64,000 nt of DNA, from assembly GCF_038502225.1 (NCBI RefSeq), contig NC_091292.1:52432506-52496505 (forward strand). Reading direction: 5' to 3'. The first letter of the stretch is position 1. Each line of letters begins with the position of its first letter. The stretch is from Cherax quadricarinatus. Taxonomy: Eukaryota; Arthropoda; Malacostraca; Decapoda; Parastacidae. Positions 11,566 through 26,737 of this stretch are shown here, in pieces. The notes under the pieces were generated by a model. It did not search any database. It was given only the letters and a program-made list of their open reading frames with translations, and was not told where the DNA came from. Both the position numbers and the translations under genes were made by a program.

Positions 11566-11822
11566 GTCCCGTAGCTCGATCGCCAGCCCACTCAGCTCAC
11601 ACACTGAGGTCCGGAGTTCGAAGCTCCTCCGGTACGGCTGAAAAACTTTAGGGACGTGTTTCCGTATGACACCTGCCGTCGACTGGTGTGGGTCGCATCC
11701 CGAAATGTTCTGCAAAACAAGCGGCTTTCTATATAGTAGTATGTCATTGATGACAGCTATGGTCTGTATACCTTGTACATGTACTTGTAGAAATAAAGAT
11801 ATTATTATTATATTATATAGTG
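11566..11822 (+). mobile_element. tRNA-derived SINE
   Basis: The left end is tRNA-like: tagctcgatcgccagc as box A and gagttcgaagctcc as a decayed box B. The body runs through gtcgactggtgtgggtcgca, tatgtcattgatgacagcta and tacttgtagaaataaaga, and ends in an ATT-rich tail. The same order of blocks is present at 63115-63515, so these are two copies of one SINE family. It is not a functional tRNA because the anticodon arm is degenerate. Confidence 0.8.
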
Positions 11823-11839
11823 GTGAAAGTAGGTCACAG

Positions 11840-12110
11840 GCGAAGGCGTCAGGTCATCTGTGTCACGTGGAATCAGGGAATCAGCGTGGCTTAGTATCAT
11901 GTGTACGAGGGTAGTTGAGATGGTGCACTTGCCAGATCCTTGTTCTGTGGTGTTGGCAGAAACAATTAATGATGCTTCAATACAGTGGCAAATATCAATG
12001 ATGGATTTTCTGTAGATAAGCTCTGCTTTGTTCCAGTTCATTAGATGTTCCTCTTCACATCTGTGCATGACAAGAATTTGGGTGTTTTTCTCTCTGGAGT
12101 CAAATGACAC
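11840..12110 (-). mobile_element. probable Penelope-like element C-terminal (GIY-YIG) remnant
   Basis: The minus frame reads LVMHRCEEEHLMNWNKAELI then YRKSIIDICHCIEASLI. The pattern H..E..H...W..A.LIY......C.EASLI resembles the end of the GIY-YIG endonuclease region of Penelope-like retroelements, where a His, a Trp and a terminal Glu-Ala/Ser-x-Leu-Ile are conserved. No reverse transcriptase is attached. Identification rests on a short motif. Confidence 0.45.
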
Positions 12111-12129
12111 GACCAGAGATAGTAAACAA

Positions 12130-12985
12130 TTTGTCCTCGTAAACTCTTTCTTATACAGAAACTTAAACTCTGAATTTGGGCCTATTACTGATCTATGATT
12201 TCAAAGACTCAGACTCCCAATCAAGGTTTTATACAAGGCATCATCGGCAGTCACTAAGCAATCTACTCTTTTTATCTCTGGGAGATATATCACCATTTTG
12301 ATATTTTTATGTAAAATTACCTTTTAAAAAATATACAATGGTAGAAAAATCATAGTATAAACTCTCTCAATCTATCACTAAGTTGTAATTAATGTGTCCC
12401 TTGAAAAAATAGATAATGTATATAGTAGACTACCATTTTTCACGACTCCAGGTAGTGCGTTTCCATCTGTTCGTGACTCATTTTTATCTATTCCACCTTT
12501 CGAAGCGAAGGATTCCATTTTTTGCGGCATCACGACTTGTTTCCAGCTTGCGCTCCGACATGGCCAGCCTTCGTGGCGACAGCGGCGGGCCAGTTCCTCT
12601 CCCACACACCTCGGGCCTCTTTTGCTTCATAGTAGTGAAAGACCATTAAAAACATAGGCCATAACTGTGTTGCAATTGCTAAAAAAAAAAGTTTATTCAT
12701 CAGAAAAATGTGAGGTCAGCATTAAGATTTCAGATATCTTATGAAAAGCAATAAGGTGTTTCGCAATGTCGTGAATGGTTTGGATGAAGGTGTCTCGGGA
12801 AGGTTGGATGTTTAGACACACTGAAATATAATGCTCCGGTGAATGGCCCTGTCTCTGTCCATACTTTGCTTTATATGTTATTGACATCTCCGTATAAGTC
12901 GCACTTGCAGACATACTTATAGCCTCATTCTAGCAGTAACATCATCTAGTAATCTACTAACCTTGTTACTTTCTCCACAGAGGCG
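12130..12985. other. sequence without recognised feature
   Basis: AT-rich, no supported gene or repeat. Overlapping open frames near 12380-12650 show no family motif. Confidence 0.35.
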
Positions 12986-13009
12986 TTGAGTTTGACACAT
13001 TTCATTATG

Positions 13010-13129
13010 ATGGATAAAGGGTCCTATCATGTTCAAATGATGAATAACGGATCCTATCATGTTCAAATGATGAATAACGGATCCTATCATGTTCAAATGA
13101 TGAATAACGGATCCTATCATGTTCAAATG
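13010..13129. repeat. 30-bp tandem repeat (4 copies)
   Basis: Unit catgttcaaatgatgaataa followed by cggatcctat, period 30 bp. The first copy is slightly diverged (ggataaagggtcc). Confidence 0.95.
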
Positions 13130-13547
13130 TTCTTCTCTCCACTTCCTTTGGTTCCCAGGGCCAAGGAAACTTACCTACTTAACCCGACATCTGGGTCACT
13201 ATATCCCGAACTCCATGTCGTCTCAGCCCTGGATTAGTCTCAGTACATACTCTGCACCAGTTTTTCCCTTTATCCTCAGAACGTTTGTCCCTGTTTGCCC
13301 TGTCAATTCCTCTTTAGATTCTGTATCTCGTAATCATGTCTACGTGGCTTCTCCGCTAAAATCGTCAGGTTCAGTTCCTTCACCTTTCATTGATAATTTC
13401 TGTCAGGTCTGGTACTGCTGACCTTCTCGCACTTCAGGTGCTTAACCAGGTGTGGTCGCCACACTGGTCACGCAGTATACTCAGTGACCAGCCTAACTTA
13501 TGTCATATATAAGGGTTTGAAGGATTAATTTCCTAAATCTTACCCTA
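13130..13547. other. sequence with possible LINE remnant at its end
   Basis: Mostly unassigned. The stretch 13440-13490 (cttaaccaggtgtgg...cacactggt) weakly resembles the LINE C-terminal region at 16390-16425 on the minus strand. Confidence 0.3.

Positions 13548-13596
<49 letters not shown>
13548..13596. repeat. (ATT)n microsatellite
   Basis: About 16 uninterrupted ATT triplets, directly adjoining the repeat block at 13597. Confidence 0.97.
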
Positions 13597-13597
<1 letters not shown>

Positions 13598-13730
13598 GAT
13601 CATGGGGGAGCGCTAAATCCACAGGAATATACAGCGCATGTTGGGGGGATGGAAGGTATTCAGCCTCAGTTCAGGGAACCGGAGCACAGATCCAATTCCC
13701 TAGATCAAGAGCCCCTCACCAGCGTCAAGG
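13597..13730. mobile_element. short interspersed repeat attached to (ATT)n
   Basis: Block with gggggagcgctaaatccaca, tatacagcgcatg and gaaccggagcacagatcc. A diverged relative (gaagcgctaaacctacaagg) lies at 25035-25090, also next to an ATT-rich stretch, so this is probably a SINE-like element whose A/T-rich tail is the microsatellite. Confidence 0.5.
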
Positions 13731-14100
13731 AACCTCCTTTGAGGGGAATCTTACCCTGAGGGTTGCCAATCTTGCATATGCTGCAGACTTTATGTGTATT
13801 TCTGGTGAAATACTTAGCTTCATACTCGCTCCCAAATCCTTCTCACTCTTATATATGGAGCCACCCTCCACCAGTGTTGTTGTTAGTGTTGGTTCTAACC
13901 TTACCTTCTTCACTTAACACAGCTGCATTTGTTCAGGTTGAACTCATGAATCCACTTATTTGACCACATACAGTCAAGGTTTTCCTGAAGATTATCACTA
14001 TCTTTCTTGTTCTTATTCTTCTCATTAGTCTTACATCATCCACAAACAGTGACATATAAAACATTATCCTTTTTGGTAGGCAGTTCACGTGTATTAGGAA
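13725..14100 (-). pseudogene. LINE reverse transcriptase fragment (copy M0)
   Basis: Read on the minus strand it gives MSLFVDDVRLMRRI (the RT catalytic [YFV]xDD box, intact here), then, after a frame change, YKSEKDLGASMKL.ISPEIHIKSAAYARLATLR, which matches the KDLGVSI...HI..I...A...LANLR region of the other LINE copies. Its order relative to 14100-15890 shows that it is a separate partial copy and not the continuation of its neighbour: the DD box lies downstream of that copy's C-terminus. Confidence 0.7.
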
Positions 14101-15890
14101 CAGTAGCAGTACTAGTGCTGCATATTTTACATTATATTACATATCCCTCGACTCCTCTTTCCTCCAACGCCATAAGAATCAGTTCCGTTAACCTCTCTTT
14201 GTAACTCATAAACGTTAACTCTGGAACAAACAAGCCTCGTTGCTTACTTCTCCACTTTTTCCAGTTTCTTAACACTCTTTTTTCAGGAAAGTGTTCCATA
14301 CTGGTGCTGCATACTCCAAAATATGTCTGACATATGTTGCATAAAGAGCCAGAAATGACTGATAAGATTCCTGAAGGCTACAGCATTGACTGCAGTAGCC
14401 TTCAGGAACCTTATTCGGCTGATATAAGCCTTTGACAAAACACTTATGTATTATTTTCACCCCTAGGTCTTCCTATTCGAATGAGGTTTGCAGTCTTTGT
14501 CACCTGAATCTATACCTCGTGTCCTGTCTTTTTGCTCCATCCCCAGACTTCATTACCTTACATATATTGATCAAATAAACAGAAGTTTCCCCAGATCTAT
14601 TTGCAGCCTCTCCTGTTCCCCATCTGATTTTATTCTCTTCATCAGTCTTACATTATCAGCAAATAAAGACACATCATTTGATTCTATCCCATCTCGGATG
14701 TCATTCACATAAACTAGAAACAGTACTGCTTCTAATATCTATCCTTGAGGAACGTCACCAGTGTATTTTCTCCAGTCTGATGTTTCTTCCCAGGTAATCA
14801 GTGTTTGCTTCCTTTCCTTAAGTGCTCTTGCCTGCATCTCAAATTTTTGCCCTCAACTCTTGTGGGCACAGTATCAAAAACTTTGCAGTCTAACAAAATA
14901 CAATTTATCCATCACCCTCTTTCTCTCTCGTGTCTTACATCGTTACTTTGTTATAGAACTCTAGTAGGTTGGTAAGACACGATTTGATGTGTGTGAACGC
15001 TTGCTGGTTATTGTTTATCAAACCACTTCTCTCCAAGAGTTCAACCACTCTTCTTCTGTTAAGCTTCTCTATTACCTTGCATGGTATGCATGTCAGTAAA
15101 ACTGGTCTGCAGTTCAACACTTCCTGTATCTTTCTTCAGTATAGAAACTACATTCAATGTCATCCAGATCTCCGGCAATTGTTTCGTATCCATTGACTGA
15201 CTTCAGATCAAAGCTAGTGATTCAGACGGCGCTGCTGCTCTCTCTCACAGAATCAATGGTGACAAAGGTAATGGATCTTTGACGCATTGAGGTTCATTAA
15301 AAGTTTCTTTACCTTTCTTCCCTTGTTGTGTGTATGCTGCCCAGTACCTGTTGGTGTATTCGTCTCCTGTAGCCTCTAGTGTTGTCATTGTTTCCAATGA
15401 GAAGACTTCTTTAAATCGTTGGGTCAGTCCTTCACAGACTTCCTTGTCATTGCTTATAAGGTCTTTTCCTTCATTTTTCAGTAGAATTACCTTCTTTGTT
15501 TTACTATAGACTTTCTTCTGATACGACAGTGAGGCAGTTTTGGTTTATACTTTGCCTTTGCTTCGATGCCATTCTCAAACTGCTTGTCGCCCACTCTCAT
15601 CACCCTAGCATATTCGTTTCTGGCTCTTCTACTGACTGTTCTCAATTATTCGTCACTTTCAATAGATTTTACACGCTTTTACGATTTTCTTTTTCACTTC
15701 CCTGCACCTCCGGGTGAGCAAGGGGCTTGGTATGCCCTTTTTTGTTTGTACATCATAGTATCAAGGTTTACTCTGCCTGCCGGCATTGTCCAGCTGGGTA
15801 TTCCATTATGTCCTCCCACTGACTATCTTTCTGATTCTGTATTTCACTGCCTTTCATTCAGGAAATCTCTAAAACCCCTAGAAGTTCCCT
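14100..15890 (-). pseudogene. LINE ORF2 fragment: linker, reverse transcriptase, C-terminus (copy M1)
   Basis: On the minus strand, in order: the endonuclease-RT linker (15720-15470); the RT palm with LNCRPVLLTCIPCKVIEKL and NQQAFTHIKSCLTNLLEFYN (15120-14935, usually QHGFR.GKSC..NLLEFYD); [24 protein letters not shown] and LFADN (14770-14640); and KVKII...YVRHILEYAAPVWN to LVPEL..MSYKERL (14460-14180). The catalytic DD is ADN, so the second aspartate is lost, and stops and frameshifts are frequent. The endonuclease proper is missing. It belongs to the same family as the copies to its right. Confidence 0.75.
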
Positions 15891-15927
15891 GTTCAAATGC
15901 CTGGGTTCTCACGCCTTCCACCTGTAC

Positions 15928-17293
15928 TCACACATTTATATTCACCAATTTGTGATTGGAGAGGTCAAGTCACAGCTCCTGGCCCCGCCTCTTTGCTGGT
16001 AGTTCCACTCTTTCCCTGCTCCACTAGTTTTATCCTATCTCTTCATAAAGCTATGTATGGATTCTGCCTCCACTACATCACTCTCCAGACTGTTCCACTT
16101 CCCGAGAACTCTATAACTGAAAAAATAATTCTTAACATCCCTGTGACCCAGCTGAGTCTTCAACTTCCATTTGTGACTCCTTGTTGCTGTGTCTCATCTC
16201 TAAAACATCCTGTTCCTATCCACCGTGTCAAGTCCTCTCAGTATTTTATGTCATTATCATGTCCTCCTTATCCTTCCTGTCCTCCAGTATTGTCAGGTTC
16301 ATTCCCCTTAACCTCTCTTCGTTGGACATATTTCTTAGCTCCCGGACTAGCCTTATTGCAAACCTTTGCACTTTCTCTAATTTCTTGATGTGCTTGACCA
16401 GGTGTGGGTTCCATACTGGTGCTACATACTCCAATAAGGGCCTGACGTACACGGTGTATAATCTTGAGCGATTCCTTGTTAAGGTGTCGAAACGCTATTC
16501 TTTGGTTTGTCAGGCACTCATAAGCTGCAGCAGTTATTTGACTGATGTGCGCCTAAGGAGATGTGCTTGGTATTATACTAATTCCAAGATCCTTTTCATT
16601 GAGTGCAGTCTTTGCACCCCCATAGCCTGTGCTCTGTCTGAGGTCTTCTTTGACCTTCCGCAATCTTCATGACTTTGCACTTCTTGGGATTAAACTCCAG
16701 GAGCCCGGTGCTGGACTAGCCTTGGCGCCTGTCCATATCCCTTTGTAATTCTATCTGATCCTCATCCACTTGAATTCTCCGCATTAGCCTGATGTTGTCT
16801 ACAAACAGGGAAACCTCCGAAACCATTCCTTCCGTCATGTCATTCACATACACTAGAAACAGCACCGGCCCCAGGACTGACCCTAGTAGAACCCCGCTCG
16901 TCACAGCCGTTCACTTTGACACCTCGTCACGTACTATCACTCGTTCTTTTCTTCCTGTTAGGTATTCCCTGATCCATTGCAGTGCCTTTCCTGTTATTCC
17001 TGCCTGATTCTCTAACTTTTCCACCAATGTCTTGTGCGGAACTGCGTGGAAAACCTTCTAACAATCCAAGAAAATAAAGTTCCCCCACCTCTCTCTCTTT
17101 CTCTCCTGTCTTATATCTTGAAAAACTCCAGTAGGTTTGTGACACGGGATTTTCCCCTGTCTGAAACCGTGCTGGTTATCGTGTATAGGCTCATTCCTTT
17201 CTAGGTGCTCCACCAGTCTTCCTGATGAGCTTCTCCACGACCTTGCATACTATACATGTCAGCGACACTGGTCTGCAGTTTAATGCTTTGTGT
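15928..17293 (-). pseudogene. LINE ORF2 3' two-thirds (copy M2)
   Basis: Minus strand: the copy begins at the (GT)n edge at 17293 with ALNCRPVSLTCIVC, and continues through [63 protein letters not shown], and the C-terminal ELRNMSNEERL to KYFFSHRV. The RT catalytic box is VDN instead of VDD. The 3' end at about 15930 carries the family's 3'UTR (CGGGGCCAGGAGCTgtgact) and a decayed end (ggtgaatataaatgtgtgag), without a long (CA)n. It is 5'-truncated inside the RT domain, exactly at a (CA)n tract on its own strand. Confidence 0.85.
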
Positions 17294-17300
17294 CGTGTGT

Positions 17301-17384
<84 letters not shown>
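17294..17384. repeat. (GT)n microsatellite between LINE copies M2 and M3
   Basis: About 45 GT dinucleotides with one interruption. On the minus (LINE sense) strand this is (CA)n. It forms the 3' tail of copy M3 and the 5' boundary of copy M2. Confidence 0.97.
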
Positions 17385-20386
<3,002 letters not shown>

Positions 20387-20389
<3 letters not shown>

Positions 20390-20780
20390 CACCTATTTGT
20401 ACTCACCTATTTGTGGTTGCAGGGGTCGATTCATAGCTCCTGGCCCCGCCTCTTCACTGATTGCTACTAGGTCCTCTCTCTCCCTGCTCCATGAGCTTTA
20501 TCATACCTCGCCTTAAAACTATGTATGGTTCCCGCCTCCACTACTTCACTTTCTAGGCTATTCCACGGCTTGACTACTCTATGACTGAAGAAATACTTCC
20601 TGACATCCCTTTGATTCATCTGAGTCTTCAACTTCCAATTGTGACCTCTTGTGTCTGTGTCCCATCTCTGAAACATCCCGTCTTTGTCCACCTCGTCTAT
20701 TCCGCGCAGTATTTTATGTCGTTATCATGTCTCCCCTGACCCTCCTTGCCTCCAGTGTCGTCAGGCCGATCTCCCTCAAC

Positions 20781-20782
<2 letters not shown>
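20387..20782 (-). pseudogene. LINE 3' end fragment (copy M4)
   Basis: Minus strand, C-terminal segment of ORF2 only: it starts ...[15 protein letters not shown] at the (TG)n edge, then DKDGMFQRWDTDTRGHNWKL, QMNQRDVRKYFFSHRVV and DKAHGAGRERT before a stop. The 3'UTR ends caaataggtgagtacaaata and ggtgagtac(AC)n. It is bounded on both sides by (GT)n/(TG)n. Confidence 0.88.

Positions 20783-20868
<86 letters not shown>
20783..20868. repeat. (TG)n microsatellite at 5' edge of LINE copy M4
   Basis: About 43 TG repeats. It begins exactly where the LINE homology of M4 stops. Confidence 0.98.
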
Positions 20869-20870
<2 letters not shown>

Positions 20871-21019
20871 TGTACGTGTGTTTGCGCATGTTTTTGTGTC
20901 AGGATAGAAGTGGCAAAAATCTAGTTTACAGGGCAGGTGAAAGTTGTTGTGAGTGTTTCTTAACAGCTGGACCGCTTACCAAATATAGTTTGTTAAATAG
21001 CATCTCATGTCATTTGTGC

Positions 21020-21187
21020 ATAGCTGGATATCATACTTGTGTATAGCTGGCTATCATACTTGTATATATCTGGCTATCATACTTGTATATATCTGGCTAT
21101 CGTAATTGTATATATCTGGCTATCATACTTGTGTATAGCTGGCTATCATACCTGTGTATAGCTAACTATTATAATTGTATATAGCTG
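21020..21187. repeat. 23-bp tandem repeat (about 7 copies)
   Basis: Unit tatcatacttgtatatatct followed by ggc, 23 bp, with agct/atct and gtgta/gtata variants. Confidence 0.9.
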
Positions 21188-21325
21188 TAAAAATTTCATT
21201 TGTTGGCGGTGTTGTAAAGTTTAACGAGTTCTGTGATTCCCTAGACTTTTCTATTTTCCGTCCATTCTCAGGGGTAAAAAAAAATTCCTCTCCTCCTCCT
21301 AAATTATCTTTTATAACTTGAAGAA

Positions 21326-21550
21326 GACTTTGTGGCGTATGACGAGTGTCTTCCTAGTTACATCAACATTGAAAATTTGAAACCAGTTAAATTAGATGAG
21401 GTGTTCTCAAGTAGAAAATATAAATTTAGGAAGAAGACAGAAAAAGAAGCTAATAAATCGTGGCTTTCGACCCATCGTCAGTTTTATTACAATGTAATGG
21501 GAAGGATTCAGGAAGAAGAGGGAGTATCGACCTGTATATTGTTTCTCTAG
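21326..21550 (+). CDS. uncharacterised open frame, possible exon or old transposon piece
   Basis: The plus frame reads LEEDFVAYDECLPSYINIEN, then KLDEVFSSRKYKFRKKTEKE and WLSTHRQFYYNVMGRIQEEE, ending at a stop at 21548. The residue composition is ordinary for a protein (charged, aromatic, no low complexity), unlike the surrounding DNA. I do not recognise a family. No convincing start codon or splice pair was defined; ATG at 21338 would give about 70 residues. It lies about 110 bp before a dead LINE reverse transcriptase segment and could be part of an old element or an isolated exon. Confidence 0.25.
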   Translation, partial: DFVAYDECLPSYINIENLKPVKLDEVFSSRKYKFRKKTEKEANKSWLSTHRQFYYNVMGRIQEEEGVSTCILFL

Positions 21551-21664
21551 AAGAAGACAGTTGATGCTGTACCCAACAAGAGATTGAAACATAATTTGTG
21601 GAATAAGCAGGACAAGAAGGAAATGGCCTCAAGTGGGTGAAAGATTAACTTATTTCAAGGAGCC

Positions 21665-21900
21665 AGAATGATTGTACGAGATGTTTCAGACTGGGAAACT
21701 GTGACTAGCGGGGTTCCACATACATTTGTATTGAGATCAGCACAGTTTCTTTTACATGGAATGACGTACCGGAAGAGTCAGTCGTATACATGTTAGCAGA
21801 GAATGTAAAACTAACGAGGGGATTAAAAATAACGAGAACAGGAAAACTGAATACGAAACACTACAAATTCTGCCAAACAAGTGACTACTTGACTCATCAC
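21665..21900 (+). pseudogene. decayed LINE reverse transcriptase fragment
   Basis: Plus strand: MIVRDVSDWETVTSGVPH, then TFVLRSAQFLLHGMTYRKS, matching the [31 protein letters not shown] block of the LINEs at 17385-20185 with many replacements and stops. It is an old relic. Confidence 0.6.
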
Positions 21901-22039
21901 AAGGAAATACAAAGTTATAAAAACTGGGAAATGGCGAGGAGACAAAGCTGAATATAGACTCCGGTGACCGTCGTGAGCATCACACTGCCTCTCAGCCGAA
22001 CACCTTCTACAACTCGTTCGGTATATCTTAGATGATGGC

Positions 22040-22200
22040 GATAGTAACTGGTGGTGGTGAATGTGATTTTGGTGGAGGTGAAGATTTTGGATGTGGCGGT
22101 GGTAGTACTGGTGATTTTTGTGGATATGGTTTTAGTGGTGATTTTAGTGGGAGTGGTACTGGCGATTATGGTTTTAGAGTGGTAGTTTTGGTAGCTGTGA
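22040..22200. repeat. GGT/GTG-rich imperfect trinucleotide region
   Basis: Irregular ggtggtg- and ttttggtgg-type triplets. It gives a Gly/Asp-rich open frame that I attribute to composition. Confidence 0.6.
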
Positions 22201-22679
22201 TTCTCGTTGTGACTATTGGGGATAAAACACTCCAAAGGGGGTGCAAAGGGGTCGTGATCCCCCTTTTTCCACAGCACAAGGGAGGGGTGAGTCGCCTACT
22301 ATATGGCCACGTCGCGCCGAGTTGTAGAAATCCGTGGGAATAGCCTTAATGGAAGTGCCAATCGGTATTAACTCTGATTTTCACTCTGTTATAATTCAAG
22401 AGAGAAGTGAGGCAGATGTACAGCGTTGACACACAAGTTAAGTATCCCGCGTCGAAAGACGTAACGTTGGTAATACTCTCTACTTGCCGTGGTACCTTAG
22501 CCACAGATAGGAACCTAAAAAGTTCACGAGTGACTCTTCGTGAATGAGTGATGGTGAAGTCGTGTGACACTGAAACGAGTCAACGAGTGTACTGTTTATT
22601 GAACATTCAACTGGAAAACTGTCCAGTTTTCCAGTTTTGTCACTAAAGTCTCTTTCGATTCAATCAAGCCTCTCCACAT

Positions 22680-23470
22680 GTCAAAAACATCTGTATAAAA
22701 TGATAATAAGACCTATACTCGAATACCCATGTGTATGACTTAAGAAATCGTAATGACACGATTGCAAATAAACCATACCCCCGGCCGGGATTGAACCCGC
22801 GGTCATACAGTCTCAAAACTCCAGCCCGTCGCGTTAGCCACTAGACCAGCTAGCCACAATAGGATTCATCCAACTAGGTATATTTCTACACCATAGGAAG
22901 GTTAGCACAGGCACCTCTGTGACCACAAATGCAAGTGTAGAAATATACCTAGTTGGATGAATCTTATTGTGGCTAGCTGGTCTAGTGGCTAACGCGACGG
23001 GCTGGAGTTTTGAGACTCTATGACCGCGGGTTCAATCCCGGCCGGGGGTATGGTTTACCCATGTGTATCAATGTCATTAACAACAAAGACCAACATGCTA
23101 CGGTTACAACGGGTCCAGAATAGAGCTCTCCGCTTCATTACGGGTACCAGGAGGAGAGACAGAGTTAAAATGGCAGATTTACACGTACAACAAGATATTA
23201 CTCCCTTAAATGTGCGCCTTGACACCCTGAAGAAGAAACAACTCTATACTATGCAAGAACTCTACATGCCAGATAGAGAACATCCTCTCCAAGTTGAAAA
23301 TACCACGGATTATATCATCAATACTCCTCACAGGACTCAAAGAATGACTCTCCCACAGAGGGTCCGTCGTTTTATCCATAAAGACGATTACCATCGACCA
23401 ATGATCTTGAGCAACCTCCCTGCAAATGAAGATGATTGGGTAACACCAGAACCCTTCTATGTTTACTAAG
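22680..23470 (+). pseudogene. LINE ORF2 C-terminal segment, split by an inverted SINE insertion
   Basis: The part before the insertion (22680-22736) reads LYKMIIRPILEYPCV (usually ...Y..MIRPILEYA.PV). The part after it (23057-23469) continues in frame as CVSMSLTTKTNMLRLQRVQN, RALRFITGTRRRDRVKMAD and LHVQQDITPLNVRLDTLKKK and ends EPFYVY-stop. The KLQRVQNRALR.ITG...R....LH...I.PLN.R segment is the typical C-terminus of a jockey/RTE-like LINE, a different family from the (CA)n-bounded one. The host copy is interrupted by 320 bp (22737-23056), flanked by a 12-bp duplication. Confidence 0.8.
22737..23056. mobile_element. inverted (head-to-head) pair of tRNA-derived SINEs
   Basis: Two 122-bp arms, 22770-22891 and 22935-23056, are reverse complements with only two mismatches, separated by 43 bp. 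Each arm is tRNA-like: gctggtctagtggctaacgc (box A region) and gcgggttcaatcccggcc (box B), then gggggtatggttt. The left arm alone carries an extra tail (22737-22769, gattgcaaat side). The whole is flanked by acccatgtgtat at 22725-22736 and 23057-23068, a target-site duplication in the host LINE. Confidence 0.9.
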
Positions 23471-24479
23471 AAAATCATCGCCCCCAATTAGGGAGATATC
23501 TTATATAGCATTCTACTGTAAAAATTATGCTAAATTTACTATGGCATGACACTACCTGTAAGAAGTCATTGTCAAGTAATTCTTTATAAACTGGCCAGAA
23601 AATTATTGCCTTCATTGTCACTTAAATATCCGTTGTGCAAAAGAAAAAAAAAGAGCAATTGCAACTTGTATATTTACTACCAATTCAGAGTCATGTACTT
23701 ATATATCTGTTATATCTATGTGACTCTGATGGGTTAGTATTATACCCCTTCAAGAATATTATATTATTCCACATACACCTTTTAAATTACACCAAAGTGG
23801 TTGGGCCACTTACCTTTTATATCCTACCTCTCTCCCCCCTCCCACCCTTTTCCAATATTTCTATCCTTACCCATCCTTCTTCCTTACCCATCTTACCAAA
23901 GCTCTGGTCATAAGAAGTCACTATAGTGACAAACAGAAGTTGGGACATCTTCGTAATTCATCGGGGTTCAGTCGTCGTATCTTTAGTCGGCGTCCAGATG
24001 ACAGGGTAGTGTCATCCCTCAAAGTTACACGAGTCCTGGTAAATCGGTCTTTCTCCTACATTTCAGATCGAAACCCACTGTAGTAAACAGAGTCATGACT
24101 GTTACAAAAATATGGAAGAAACCTTACAGGATGCCGTGATATGTAGCGATCTGCCCATGCCATATACCTGTTATAATGGATAGTATGATGTTAGGGCGCG
24201 CGTTTAACTCAAGTTACTTCCGCTCTATTTCAGCTACGTGGGACATAAAAACGATCGCAGCGAAGAAATAACCACAGGGTACAGCTGCTGTAGTCTTTAG
24301 GTCGTCAACTTTCAATAAGTGATGCGCAGTTACTTTTTTCTAAAGTCCATAAAATGCATTTGATCTTAAAGGCAAAAACTACATCCAGCAAGTCTCGGTA
24401 TGATTGTTTAGTGAGCCATTAATCCGACTAAAAATCGACAAGTCGAATGAATTTTTCATAAACAAGCTTCAGAACTGTC

Positions 24480-25010
24480 AGTGCATGCTAGATCTCTGAA
24501 CTCTACTGAACTTTGAAAAAGCTATTGACAACATGCCCATGGACTTAGACCCAGGCCCAGACTCGTGGAATTCCGTGTTCATCAAGAACTGCAAGAAACT
24601 CCTTAAGCATTCTATGGAGAGGGAGCCTGGATACAGGTGTCGTCCCACAGTCGCTAAAAACAAAGGTTATAGCCCCACTCAATTAAGGTGGTAGTAAAGT
24701 AATAGGAAAGAATTATAAACCAACAACTCTAACGTCCCACATTACATAAATCTTAGAAAGAGTTTTAAGAAGCATGATCGCCAATCACTTGGAGTCCCAA
24801 CAGTTGCACAACCCAGGGCTGCTGCCTCTCACGACTACTGGACCACTATGACATGGTTTTGAATTCAGATGTAGCATACACTGACTCTGCAAAAGCCTCC
24901 GACAAGTGCGATCATGGTGTAATAGCGCACAAAATGCCTGATAAAGAAATAACAGGAATAATGGGAATATGGATCTTTAATAGTAAGAGTTAAGTCGGTT
25001 ACAAAATGTG
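24480..25010 (+). pseudogene. decayed LINE reverse transcriptase (another family)
   Basis: Plus strand pieces: NMPMDLDPGPDSWNSVFIKN CKK; a shift, then LWRGSLDTGVVPQSLK; VIGKNYKPTTLTSHIT.ILERVLRSMIANHLESQQL; HYDMVLNSDVAYTDSAKASD (usually VAYTDFAKAFD); and CDHGVIAHKM. These are the successive RT blocks GPD, YRPI.LTS..., FRPGRS and DF.KAFD. Multiple stops and shifts. Confidence 0.75.
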
Positions 25011-26716
<1,706 letters not shown>

Positions 26717-26737
26717 AAAAAAAAAAAAAACTAATGT

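Noticed and set aside
11566..11640. Possible functional tRNA gene
   Set aside because: The head of the SINE has box A/B-like parts but no proper anticodon stem, and the SINE body follows without a terminator.
12378..12657. Three overlapping frames on both strands
   Set aside because: They are shadows of each other, with no recognised motif or splice context.
12917..13237. Frames with MIGSVIHHLN- and NGSYHVQMM-type repeats
   Set aside because: They come from the 30-bp tandem repeat and do not extend into conserved sequence.
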